Shown: piece after piece, positions 56,701 to 64,000 of the stretch
Position numbering within the stretch: the first letter of the stretch is position 1
How the letters are laid out: every line of letters starts with the position of its first letter
DNA from: Metellina segmentata
Taxonomy: Eukaryota; Arthropoda; Arachnida; Araneae; Tetragnathidae
NCBI GenBank assembly: GCA_947359465.1
Contig: OX375883.1
Location: forward strand, 94,376,293 to 94,440,292
Length of the DNA stretch: 64,000 nt
Direction: 5' to 3'
Notes under the pieces: model-generated
Database searches by the model: none
Seen by the model: the letters and a program-made list of their open reading frames with translations, nothing else
What the model was told of the DNA's origin: nothing
Translations under genes and position numbers: made by a program

Positions 56701-59700
56701 TAATATATCCATTTTTATTGCATTAAATATAATAAAAGTAAACAGTTAAGCATAAATTAATTTTTACTAAGTGTTTTTGTAACTTGTTTAGAAAAAGTTA
56801 CCTGATAATGAGCGACTCTGACGATTTTGAATATATCAATTTATCAGAAAGTTTCAGCGATGGTATATCATACCAAACTGAATTTTTGGCCATTCTTATG
56901 CTTGTAATTATGACAATTTGATTTTAATATTTTGAAATTCAAAATAAACATGTAATCAAATCGTTTACACTTTGTTTGTATAATAATTTTTTTATATAAC
57001 TTTTACCCCCCCCCCTCCTTCCTAGTCATCTCCCACAACTGAAATTGCAAAAAAAAAAACTTACACTATACCTATATATTTATTTTCTGTCAAAAAAAAA
57101 AAAAAACACTTAGATAATTTTTTACCAGTTTTTTCGATAAAAACTCGTCTTTTAAGGGGTTACACAATTTTAAATTTAATTCAACTTGCTAATTGATTAA
57201 AAAAAATTTAATATGGTTATCACGTGTAATGTTTTTATCATTTATTGATAACAGAGAGGTATTGTAACAGAAGGATCATTGTTCTTTTTATCAAACAGAA
57301 AGAATTGAAACATTCAATTTTGTGGTTTTTGGTTTGTTGCTCTAATCTTTTGCTATATGATGACTAATTAGAGCTATTTTTATGCAGAGAACATACTTTA
57401 TCTAAATGTTGACATTTTAATTTTAGACATCAATGAATATTTTACTTATGATTACTTTTAGTCACAGTTCAACTTAGTTTTAGAAAAATAATGTTTACTT
57501 AAAAATACTTTAATTTAAATCAAAACTGATAAAAACATGGATCCTAATTCAGCTTGAGTAATTTAAAAGCTATTCTTTTCATCTTGCATGCAGTGCTCAA
57601 TTTATTGATAAATATATCGCTACTTTATTCTGTATTCTGATTACACAATTTTTTCACACATCTTTGTGTTTTGCTTTACATAAATCTTCACCTACTGACG
57701 TTCATTTTTCTATTTTGTAACTCAGTTTTCAAGTAATACACCAAAGCACAATCATGAAAAAAAAAAAAAATGAAGTTTGTGTTCTTACTTTGCAGGAATG
57801 TTAATTTCCTCTTCAACATCATCTTCACTTTGTGAATTGACTTCTTCATTTACCAAATTTGGAAGAAATGGCATAATTCTGCAAAGAGAAAAGCAAGAAT
57901 TAAATTCAGAAAAGCAATTTGAGTAGAAGATATAATTCTAATTTATATTCCTTTCTTTAATTCATAATCAAACTCCTTTTTCAACAAACAATCTATATTT
58001 TATAATTTTAATTCAAAGTAGAATTAAAATGTATGTTCATTGATATGAATGCTTTTCAGCTGATTAATAGTATATTCTTTCTTCTAAGAATTGACTCCTT
58101 GACTTTTGAATACTAGATGCATTAAGATTGAGTACTCTTATTCTTTCCTAATCTGAAACTATGGTAATGTTTACCCTGATCTACAAGTCACTTTTATAGA
58201 ATTTATGTAGCACACACAATTATCTCTACTATTATAAAAGGAAGTGTTTGTCTGTGTGTGTGTACTGTCCTGACAAATCTATGGCACTTGCAATAATGAA
58301 ACTTGGCACTCAGCCCACATTTTTTGCAATTTTTCTATCGCACCCGAATTTTAAAATTTTATCGAGAACATTTTTAAATGAATGTATTAGTTTTTTTCAC
58401 CATCCTTTCTTTTATTCCAGGAAAAGGAAGAAGCACCACGATTTTTATATTTTCGCCCGACCCACTGACTTTGGAACAAGTTTTTTTCACCTTCAATCTC
58501 GATAAAGATAGAGTAAAAATTTCAATTAATTTAAAAATTCTGTGGAAAATCACAAATATTTTATATTTAAACTATTGTTATTTATTTATCACTAGCCACT
58601 TCCAAGACAATCACAACATCGCCTGTAGTGTTAGTTTGTGTAGCGAACACCGGTGGTGAGCGAGCATTAACAGTGGTCACACCCAACCCCACAAAAGCAA
58701 CTGTCACGGGCAATGCCATGCAAATTAAAAATAAGACAGAAAATGCAAAAGAAAAACCTGAATCAAAATGTTACTGGTTCACAGTGGTAACATTTTGGTT
58801 TGGGCAATTCACTTGCATTTTTGGTTTGGGTAGGCAACATATAAGCAATTGGTTGTCTACAGTTCTAACAACATGTGAGGTGAAGGCAGGTGGTGCAGTC
58901 TTGCTACACTGTAACTTTTATGTTATATAAAGAAGGTACTGCTCTACAATTTACTATACGAAGTCCTGAAAAATGGTATATAATACTGTTTTTGAATTGC
59001 ATGAAAAAATACTCGATAAACCCTTTAGTTTAAATTAACCTTTATCCCACCGACACACAATATGGAAAATATTACAGTTTAGTCAACTGTACAAGCTCAA
59101 AATCTTCAATTCCATACTTACAATAGAATGTGTTTCACTTCAATTATCAATAAATTTAAAAAAAAATTGTCAAACACAAGAAATTTCTAGTGAAATTTAT
59201 ATTTCAGTATCCAAATTTGAGAGTTGGATGTATTTCTCTTCTGTGCAGTAAAACTCAACCAAAATGTTATCATTAAAAGATAAAAGGTTCAAAAATGCAA
59301 ATGGTTATAAAACCAAAACATCACATTGTGTGTTTATACACATCCTTGAAAGAAAATAACTTTTAAAATGTGCCCAAATCAATTTCCAAAACTCTGTAAA
59401 CTGAAAAAAATGTTTAGGTTCCTTTTTGACATCTGTTTTCCTGTTTAATGTCTATAACCCAGGTATAAATACAATTAGATTAAAATAATCATACTTCAAA
59501 AGCATAGTGTGTGAGGCAAATTGCAGAGGACGAACACTTGATGTCAATGTTGAAATCAGTGTGTGCAATACAGAATTTTCCTTGCTGCCTTTGACAACAT
59601 CTTCTGAATCAGCATGTTCTGCAACTAATACATTTATCATGTGTTCTCCTGGTATGTATTCCATAGCTTCTAGTAAATTCCTTAGCACAATCTTACATAC

Positions 59701-61688
59701 TTCAGTTGTAGATTTGGATTTGCTGAAAACGCCTGTAAGATTAAAATAACAGAAGGCTACAGAATAAGAAAAATTTCAATGCACAGAAATATTTCTAGTC
59801 ATTTTTATCAACAGTAGATAATATCTTTTTATTTCACTAACTTATATGACATGGAAATCAACAGTATTTGTATATTGAGGAATGACAAAACAGTTATAAA
59901 CTACTTAAAATTGTTGGAATTATAAACCAAAACTAGAGCATAGTTGGATATTACAGGATACAACATACAACATGTGAGATGCTGTATATGTGATGTGCTA
60001 TTTCATCTCTTTGAATTGAAGTTTCAAACTTTAATGTTAATTATTTTCATGCCCTAAACTGCTTTTCTTACTTTGTGGACATTAACTAAAGCTTTTTTTT
60101 AAAGTAGTAACCTCTATTAATTTTATTCACAAAACTTGAACATGTTTCGCACACTTTGCCTAAAAAAATTCAAGAACTTATAAGGACTTTTCAAAACTCT
60201 CACAATTTTTTTCAAGAACCTGAAATTTTTTTAACTATTTAAAACAAGGCATAAGCAAAAATTGTCAATTAAAAATAAAAATTTTAAAAATATTAAAAAA
60301 AAAAAAAAAAAAAAAAACTTTTTAAAAATTTTATTTTTTAAAGTACTGATAGTCAAACAAAGAAAGGTTATCATCAATTTTGGTCACAATTTTGATATTC
60401 TTTTCTTACAGAATCTGTGTTTTTTTTTTTTTTTTTGCAAAGTGGGCTTCTCGTCTCAATGCCTATTAGGCTACTTGCACACATATCAATTTTGGTTGTG
60501 CAATAAAATATCATACCATAAATTCTTTTAGTGGCACAAAGATTAACACCAGTCAAAACAAATCAAAAGTTTTGACCGGTGTTAGGGCTCTTTTATTCTC
60601 TTGTCTAAGTTTCTACCTTTGCAATCATTAAAGATAGATAAATTTCAACGGATTTGAAATCTAGGGAAAACTTTACACCAAATTGATATTAGGTGACTTA
60701 ACCCCTTCAAAAACCTTAATATTTTCTTTGCATTTCTGTGTCAATCACGAGACAACTTAAAAAATGTTCTAAGAGGCTGAATTCCACCTCTAGGCAGAAC
60801 TCTCATGTCTGAATAGTTTATGCAAAAAAGCAATGGGACAACGTGACAATGAAATGTGGTTTATGCACTTCACCCATGCCTTCAACTGTGGTTGGTCTGG
60901 TATATATCACGTAAAGTCAAAGCGCATATCACCAGCTTCATTCAGAATGACGCACAAATGGCGCACTTGCTGTGGAGGAAACTAGTCTGGACAGTTCCAA
61001 CGCAAGACAAAGTACACAATTATGTACTAGTTAAAAAAAATCAAGTACTTTTAAGGACTTTTCACCAAGTTCCGTAATTTTCAGACAGTTTTGAAAAAAA
61101 TATTCAAGGACTTTCAAGGACCGTGGGAACCGTGTTGAAGTTCAATAAAAATCAACTAACATGAGATACTTAATTTGAAATACATCGATTTGAGCTAAAG
61201 AGTTGCATAACATTATTAAACCTCAACTGAAGAACCAGTTGCTCTAAAGCAATTTGAAATCTGCTATGGAATTCATTGACCAATTTTGTGGCTTAGTTTA
61301 AATAGTTTTATTTGAGCTTTGGGGCCAGATAATGTTGTTAAAACTACACAGAAGAGAAAGCCACTCTAATGCCAGCATTCTGATGACAGAAGGCAATGAT
61401 AAATCTGAAAGATTGAAATCAGTATAAAAGAGAGGACAGAAAATGCGAGAAGGCAGAATAAAAAGCATAACAGTAACAAAAAAAGCTACCTGAGACATGC
61501 TGGAATAGGAATACCATGTTCTCATAAACCTCTTTGTGGGAAAGTAAAAGAGGTACGCATCCAGAAGTCGACACACATTCCTCTTTCTGCACCAACTGAA
61601 GAAGCTTTGACAGCGATAAAAAGAAGACTACAACCTGATTCAGAAGCAAAAGGTCTCTTGGGGTGTTGAAACTTGTGGATCTCGCTTC
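41665..61688 (-). CDS. LTN1: Listerin E3 ubiquitin ligase LTN1, C-terminal ten exons (5' end beyond the window)
   Basis: Listerin ubiquitinates stalled nascent chains on 60S subunits in ribosome-associated quality control. Exons: 61688-61490, 59732-59495, 57878-57789, 54873-54693, 52248-52065, 50564-50435, 48693-48606, 47473-47279, 47046-46879, 41730-41665. Together they give about 512 residues, so more than half of a usual ~1,700-residue protein is missing upstream. Recognised family blocks: LFSNLLRLMPENP; AVIRTWFNNLDR; FTSKYISGLL; ATYSIDDCKIEL…LPANYPLGPI (RWD-like domain); and a C-terminal RING of C4HC3 type with CMIC, CHVC, HSAC and CPLC. The protein ends CRNEFAM. All nine introns are GT-AG with matching phases (1, 2, 2, 0, 1, 2, 0, 0, 0). 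The last intron (5.1 kb) splits the RING between HSACL and YKWF. It is convergent with Dlish. Confidence 0.95.
42960..45800 (-). mobile_element. hAT transposon ORF, interrupted by a mariner element
   Basis: The minus strand carries pieces of a hAT transposase. 45,794-45,570 has SIGSSRWLSLKPDAERLLEQ. After the mariner insertion, 44,050-43,840 (frameshifted) and 43,838-43,554 follow. Then 43,541-43,260 holds the C-terminal dimerisation region (LSLFHGSDEIERGFSSSGRV). A Lys/Arg-rich tail runs to about 42,960. Terminal repeats are not identified. In the last LTN1 intron. Confidence 0.8.
44063..45464 (+). mobile_element. Mariner-like element with ~75-bp terminal inverted repeats
   Basis: Ends CAGGGTGATTC and, inverted, CAGGGCGATTC, with about 75 bp of near-perfect inverted repeat including AAAACTTTAAGAGGTGATAG, bounded by TA. 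The transposase begins at 44,388 (MEKADMHFIYVLANGNGSEA, a DUF4817-like helix-turn-helix head). It shifts frame near 44,540, continues to 44,838 (SRAVARQLHVSQSTTWRVLK-like HTH), then decays. The segment that should hold the first catalytic Asp appears deleted near 44,765-44,780. WIGRGGP and PPRSPDF remain near 45,020. Confidence 0.9.
45830..46250. repeat. Fragment related to the GGTTCCCA-family interior
   Basis: CTGAATGACGCCCAAATGGC and the following GTTCCAACACAAGACGGAATT match 10,632-10,710 and 60,945-61,015. No ends are visible. Confidence 0.55.
46370..46815 (+). repeat. Dispersed ~450-bp repeat, copy 1
   Basis: Collinear with 51,476-51,955 in the same orientation. Shared words include AATTGGCTAAAACA, GCTAATTAAGTATGAAA, TTTTTCTTTCATGG and the terminal GTGGCAGCYCTGAAA or GTGGCAGCCCTAAA. 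Both copies are in LTN1 introns. Confidence 0.75.
46879..47046 (-). CDS. LTN1: LTN1 exon (first half of RING)
   Basis: Fifty-six codons NGTIIDGLNIWKKNLDKKFE, then EECMICY, CHVC and KKFHSACL. Acceptor GTATTTTCCAG, donor TTG|GTAAGT, phase 0. Confidence 0.96.
47279..47473 (-). CDS. LTN1: LTN1 exon (RWD-like domain)
   Basis: Sixty-five codons: VQARPGSREVSATYSIDD, LPANYPLGPI, WRHWLMQLTTVLAYQ. Acceptor CTTCCAATAG, donor CAG|GTAGGA, phase 0. Confidence 0.95.
47640..48466 (-). mobile_element. Helitron-like element with 5' end at 48,466
   Basis: The minus strand starts TCTCTACTATTATAAAAGGA. Dispersed-module copies lie at 47,985-48,070 and 47,706-47,770. The other end has a stem GTTGCCCGTGC / GCATGGGCAAC beside GGGTTAGTAC. 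In the LTN1 intron between the RWD exon and the preceding exon. Confidence 0.65.
48606..48693 (-). CDS. LTN1: LTN1 exon
   Basis: Twenty-nine codons FTSKYISGLLCTEEIQAV to SFENLV. Acceptor TTTCTTTTTAAAACAG, donor GTG|GTAAGT, phase 0. A different open frame runs through it but does not fit the family. Confidence 0.92.
48884..48906 (+). repeat. 23-nt poly(A) run
   Basis: Simple A tract beside a Tc1-like fragment. It may mark an old terminus or be slippage. Confidence 0.8.
48930..49270 (-). mobile_element. Tc1-like transposase fragment
   Basis: The minus strand reads, with stops, the C-terminal part of a Tc1 transposase: WPARSHAFLP, STFWNGMM, ALKQEEDQCLIDFL. Only the tail remains. Confidence 0.65.
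49285..49422 (-). mobile_element. piggyBac-type terminal fragment
   Basis: Read on the minus strand it starts TTAACCCCTTAACGCATTTG and stays collinear with the left end of the 56.4-kb element (GGCAAATTTGCACATG, GCGATCTTGTATCTCGC). The rest is lost. Confidence 0.75.
49425..50246. mobile_element. hAT-type element with GTGCACCT palindromes
   Basis: Begins CAGGCCTCGAAATA and ends in the inverse of CAGGGCTCGAAATA. Flanks GGTTAAGG (49,417-49,424) and GATTAAGG (50,247-50,254) are a 7/8 target duplication. Both ends carry GGTGCACCTTGTGCACCTAA-like palindromes. A short Helitron is nested inside. It landed on the TTAA end of a piggyBac fragment. Confidence 0.85.
49554..49817 (-). mobile_element. Short non-autonomous Helitron, ~265 bp
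   Basis: On the minus strand it begins TCTCTTTTAAAAAAAAAG and ends GCGGAGTCCCCTAG|T, preceded by GGCGAGCGCAAGCGAGC, like the end at 1-158. The body (CCATGTTAATTT in plus orientation) is shared with 52,860-53,000 and 53,640-53,870. Confidence 0.72.
50435..50564 (-). CDS. LTN1: LTN1 exon
   Basis: Contains VACYVYASALRKVPAVIR then TWFNNLDRKS, the block before the RWD-like domain. Acceptor TATGTCATAG, donor AATGG|GTAACG, phase 2. Confidence 0.92.
50616..51157 (+). mobile_element. pogo/Tigger-type element, 542 bp
   Basis: Left end AAGTCGAACCCCCCCATAGT, right end inverted CAGTCGAACCCCATCATAGT, both next to TA. An open frame at 50,650-50,922 ends IQSKLTNFFYKE, like pogo/Tigger C-termini. The catalytic part is missing. 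In an LTN1 intron. Confidence 0.85.
51419..51960 (+). mobile_element. Inverted-repeat element (GGGCTGCCACA ends), second 450-bp repeat copy
   Basis: Left TTTAGAGCTGCCACA, right TGTGGCAGCCCTAAA. The interior is collinear with 46,370-46,815. hAT-like ends, but no clear target duplication and no coding sequence. Confidence 0.7.
52065..52248 (-). CDS. LTN1: LTN1 exon
   Basis: Contains the family block LLSALFSNLLRLMPENP. Acceptor CTTCCCATTAG, donor TCAG|GTAAGA, phase 1. Confidence 0.92.
52335..53100 (+). mobile_element. Helitron-like element with 5' end at 52,335
   Basis: Starts TCTCTACTATTATAAAAGGA and then GTCCTGACGAATCTATGGCA. Later carries GGGCTTTGCCCCCTG, GCTTGCTGACGCTCGC and GATTGCTATGCAATCCC palindromes. 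The body from 52,840 matches the 49.6-kb and 53.6-kb Helitrons. The right end is not set. Confidence 0.62.
53630..53872 (-). mobile_element. Helitron-like fragment
   Basis: On the minus strand it starts TCTCTATATTAAAAAAATG and shares its whole body with 49,600-49,800 (ATAAACCCTAAACTAATAGC in plus view). The 3' terminus is degraded. Confidence 0.55.
54693..54873 (-). CDS. LTN1: LTN1 exon
   Basis: Sixty codons, PLIELLSFLNEIVDSMLL to AYLFAWMELFEFFSASPAQ, matching the helical repeat region before the C-terminal domain. Acceptor CTGTTTTAG, donor CAG|GTAGAA, phase 0. Confidence 0.88.
55167..56289. mobile_element. TTAA-bounded (piggyBac-type) element holding a nested element
   Basis: Begins TTAACCCTCT and ends AGAGGGTTAA. 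The subterminal words GATGAGATATC and AAGATCTGRYCAATT occur at both ends, and a fragment of the same family is at 62,210-62,330. It contains the 55,252-56,154 element. Confidence 0.78.
55252..56154. mobile_element. Tigger/mariner-type element nested in a TTAA element
   Basis: Left end CAGTAGAACCTCATTACAAC, right end inverted CAGAAAAACTCATTATAATG, both bounded by TA. ATAACGGACAGT and AACGGACAGTAC lie near each end. Centre 55,507-55,745 is GC-richer, with a TATATAAAC and AATAAATAC that recall an LTR-like unit, but the evidence is thin. Confidence 0.75.
56409..57163 (+). mobile_element. piggyBac-type element, internally deleted
   Basis: Starts TTAACCCCTTAACGC and ends with AAGGGGTTA(C). At 56,808 an ATG opens MSDSDDFEYINLSESFSDGI, an acidic start typical of piggyBac transposases, but the frame closes after 39 codons and no catalytic region is present. 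A relative of its left end is at 49,285. Confidence 0.82.
57789..57878 (-). CDS. LTN1: LTN1 exon (short, acidic)
   Basis: Twenty-nine full codons with an acidic run SEDDVEEE. Acceptor TCTCTTTGCAG, donor AA|GTAAGA, phase 2 at both ends. Too short for an ORF scan. Confidence 0.82.
58223..58720 (+). mobile_element. Helitron-like element with 5' end at 58,223
   Basis: Starts TCTCTACTATTATAAAAGGA and GTCCTGACAAATCTATGGCA. A diverged module copy lies at 58,498-58,555. The overlapping open frames are not conserved among copies. In an LTN1 intron. Confidence 0.65.
59495..59732 (-). CDS. LTN1: LTN1 exon
   Basis: Seventy-eight full codons including VLRNLLEAMEYIPGEHMINV. Acceptor TTAATCTTACAG, donor AA|GTATGA, phase 2. 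Confidence 0.85.
60141..61134 (-). mobile_element. hAT-like element (GGTTCCCA family), copy 2
   Basis: Left CATGTTTCGCACACTTTG aligns with 9,739 and right (inverted) CACGGTTCCCACGGTCCTTG with 10,846. The interior is collinear with copy 1, including the dispersed module at 60,610-60,690 and the 60,945-61,015 segment. A poly(A) run and a poly(T) run have expanded near 60,297 and 60,419. Confidence 0.75.
61490..61688 (-). CDS. LTN1: LTN1 exon (first in window)
   Basis: Sixty-six codons plus one base, helical-repeat-like sequence (LSKLLQLVQKEE, SHKEVYENMVFLFQ). Acceptor TTTCTTACAG, donor TCAG|GTAGC, phase 1. I recognise it mainly because its phase and frame fit the next exon. Confidence 0.8.
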
Positions 61689-62440
61689 CTGTAAGAAACA
61701 TGAAATAAAATGTTAAATTTCCTCAAAGTACACAAATGGAGAATATATATGTACTCTCTGCTGTTCTCATAGAAATGGATCTCATCCCATTTCCTCTAGA
61801 ATGTACTTTAAGAAATGTATCAAAGTCTGTCACACTAAAGGCATTTTTGTACATTCTGGCTCAAAATTGGGGCCTTCACTGGCTCATACCATTGATGTCT
61901 TTCACAAACGCAAGCACTGACAATTTCAGAAACAGGTGCTGGATTAGGAAGGTGCACCAATCAAACAGAACATAGAATGAGAACACACCTGCATCAAATT
62001 TGTTGAGTTCAATGCCGGCTGCATTTACTGTTGCTAATCCAGACTAGTGTACACATGAAATCCTCCATTTCATTACATTGTATCCCGAGCAAGCATTGGC
62101 ATCTGTTCTGGTTTTGCCAGTGTGGAAAGGGCGTTAGGTAATGACAAATTGGAAATATATTTTCTGTGCTTTTTACTCATTGATGAGATCTTTTACAAAA
62201 ACAAACTAACCCTTTGACCTTGTCCTAAATGATCTGGTCAATTTTGCTAATCAACAAGTACCTGGTTGAGATAAAAAAAATTCTGTTTTGCAAGGGATGA
62301 GCCCACGGAGAGATAACCTGGAGGCTTTCACTGTAAGCTTGTTGTTATACCCCCATTCCAAAAAAATCACAAAGGGGTTGCTATGAGTTTTACGAGTGTC
62401 CTGTTCCCAATGACCTTTCCCATACCAGTTGGTTAACAAG
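61689..62440. other. LTN1 intron upstream of the first visible exon
   Basis: No further LTN1 exon is recognised. A TTAA-element fragment lies at about 62,210-62,330. Open frames at 61,736-61,975 have no recognisable domain. Confidence 0.4.
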
Positions 62441-63518
62441 CAGGGCTGTAGTGGAGGGTATACGGCCATATACCCTCTAATTTTTTCCAGAAATTCTGCA
62501 TACCCTCTACTTTTTCTTAAAAACTATATACACGCTTTGCCTTTCCTAGAAAACATCGTGCGAAACATCACGTGGAAAGCAGATAGCTGTAGAAACAAAA
62601 GAAAAGTTTCTATTTCAAGGTATTACTTGGTACATAATTCCAAAATCGTACCTATTTACCATAAGCAATTCATTCAAAGTATTGTCGACAAAATGAAATC
62701 AAGAGTTTGTTCTGATGTTAATGAAGAAAATTGTCAACTTTTGAAGGATATATCCATGCTTGATCCAGAAAACATAAATACAGGGGATATTCAGCATGAA
62801 GAAAAGGAGTTAAAAAGAATCTGTCAACGTTTTGGTATAGATGAAATGTGCACTATTCAGGGTTTGAGGGATTGATGAAAACACCCAAGTTGTTCCATCA
62901 AAATTAAAGCTTCTTTTAAAAACAATTGAAATATTACCATGTTCCACGACCGAGTGCAGGTTCAGTTTAATGAATAACAGATTTGATATCATCTTTATTG
63001 ATTTCAAATGTCTCCAATCTAATGTTTATAAATGCAATTGGACCATACCTATAGAACACTTTCAACCAGAAAATATTTGTAAATTCTTGGTTGGCCAACC
63101 ATTGCTCTTCAATAGACAATAGATCAAGAGTATGCGCTACAAAAAGAGAAGAAGCTACGGATTTCTCTTGTCAAGCAGTTTGGAAAATATTTCAATAAAA
63201 ATGATATAGGCCTTAAAATGTGTTAAAAAAATTACTTCCTACTTTATGTGTCTTTTTCTCTCGATAATTTAAACTTCGATTAATTCGAACATATTCCCCG
63301 GTCCTTTGAATATACGCCATGGGTGCCCGGAGGGGGGGGGGGGCATCAGCCCCTTGGCTAATGGATTTCCTATATATATAAATGTATGTGCTTGTGTGTA
63401 CATGTTTTTTGCTTTCCCCTGGAAAGTGTAAGTAGTAAGTACATGTTTCGCCTCCCCAAGGAAAAAATTCTGTGGGCACCATTGGTATACCCTCTGTTTT
63501 TCTATGAATACAGCACTA
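62441..63518 (+). mobile_element. hAT transposon, second copy of the 1.6-kb family
   Basis: Begins CAGGGCTGTAGTGGAGGGTA; the other end inverted is TAGTGCTGTATTC. The perfect 8-bp target duplication TTAACAAG lies at 62,433-62,440 and 63,519-63,526. The frame at 62,430-62,875 matches the copy at 2,472-2,714 (VHNSKIVP, MKSRVCSDVNEEN, SMLDPENI, FGIDEMCTIQ). The downstream C-terminal part is frameshifted. A 13-nt G run lies near 63,334. Confidence 0.92.
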
Positions 63519-63526
63519 TTAACAAG

Positions 63527-64000
63527 TGATTTTGGTTTGATTGAGCATGCATGGAAGTTGTTTGGAAAAGCTTTTAAAAACAGTTTTGCTGTGCCTTCTC
63601 ATGCTTCTGAGCAGTTTTGCATTCAGTTTGCGTATGTTTTGACATTTTTTTCCCTTAAAATATTAAAGAAAGGCACAAAAAGATTGCCGTGTCTATAGCA
63701 TTTCAAAAAACCACCCTACAAGCAAACACCTTTAGATTGCAAATTACAAGTCACCTCAAGATTACATATTACAAATCACAAGGTGACCAACCCCTGCTAA
63801 ACCAGCAGTTTAAGAGAAAATGAAATAATCTAATACTTCGAAAGGGTTGCTATGTATAGAAACGTTGGAAAGTTCTCAACTCCTCCATATATCATGCATG
63901 GCCACTACTAAGTCTCACTGGTGCAGCCTTGAATCTAAAATGCAATGACAGTCCAGGGCAATTTGCAGGATACCACTAATATAGGGAAGGTTCAGACCAT
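63527..64000. other. Nothing recognised
   Basis: AT-rich sequence to the window end, presumably still LTN1 intron. No exon, repeat end or RNA gene is recognised. Confidence 0.4.

Noticed and set aside
56808..56927. 39-codon frame as a small gene
   Set aside because: It is the truncated start of a piggyBac transposase within the element's ends.
61736..62050. Further LTN1 exon upstream of 61,688
   Set aside because: Frames here have no family block and no acceptor/donor pair with the required phase 0 end that I could identify.

Overview
This is an AT-rich eukaryotic nuclear window with split genes, GT-AG introns and a very dense load of transposable elements. The three genes recognised here (COX18, Dlish, LTN1) and the repeats (hAT, Tc1/mariner, Tigger/pogo, piggyBac, Helitron, tRNA-derived and 5S-derived SINEs, a Ty3/gypsy remnant) point to an arthropod. 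The SINE family and the Helitron termini remind me of spiders, but that is a recollection and the species is not determined.

Layout. (1) 1-6.9 kb is repeats only: a Helitron 3' end, a ~216-bp tandem satellite split by a hAT element, a decayed Ty3/gypsy pol, a Tc1-like element, two copies of one small hAT-type element each with a perfect 8-bp target duplication, and two SINEs. (2) 6,975-22,976, minus strand: COX18, the mitochondrial Oxa1/YidC-family insertase needed for cytochrome c oxidase. It has five coding exons (338 residues) whose introns carry Tc1, hAT, Helitron, TTAA-flanked and unclassified elements. (3) 22,985-24,592: the interval between divergent COX18 and Dlish, holding a SINE and probably both 5' ends. 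(4) 24,593-33,920, plus strand: Dlish/vamana, a triple-SH3 protein of the Fat-Dachs-Hippo pathway (three coding exons, 356 residues). Its 7.2-kb first intron holds a 5S-derived repeat, a hAT element, a Tigger element and a SINE. (5) 33.9-41.6 kb: Dlish 3' region and convergent intergenic DNA. (6) 41,665-61,688, minus strand: the C-terminal ten coding exons (about 512 residues) of LTN1/Listerin, the ribosome quality-control E3 ligase; its N-terminal part lies beyond the window. Its introns are full of nested transposons. (7) 62.4-63.5 kb: a second copy of the hAT family seen at 1.6-2.9 kb.

All three gene models were built by eye. Every exon junction has matching phase and GT-AG borders, and the spliced proteins read through without stops. 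The three genes are unrelated housekeeping or developmental genes and form no joint pathway. COX18 and Dlish are head-to-head; Dlish and LTN1 are tail-to-tail.

The most interesting material is in the mobile DNA. It includes an unclassified element at about 18.9-21.0 kb surrounded by a 14-bp motif in direct and inverted copies; a ~70-100-bp module recurring at least ten times in different elements; several nested insertions that can be ordered in time by exact target duplications; and a gypsy remnant in which integrase pieces appear to precede reverse transcriptase.
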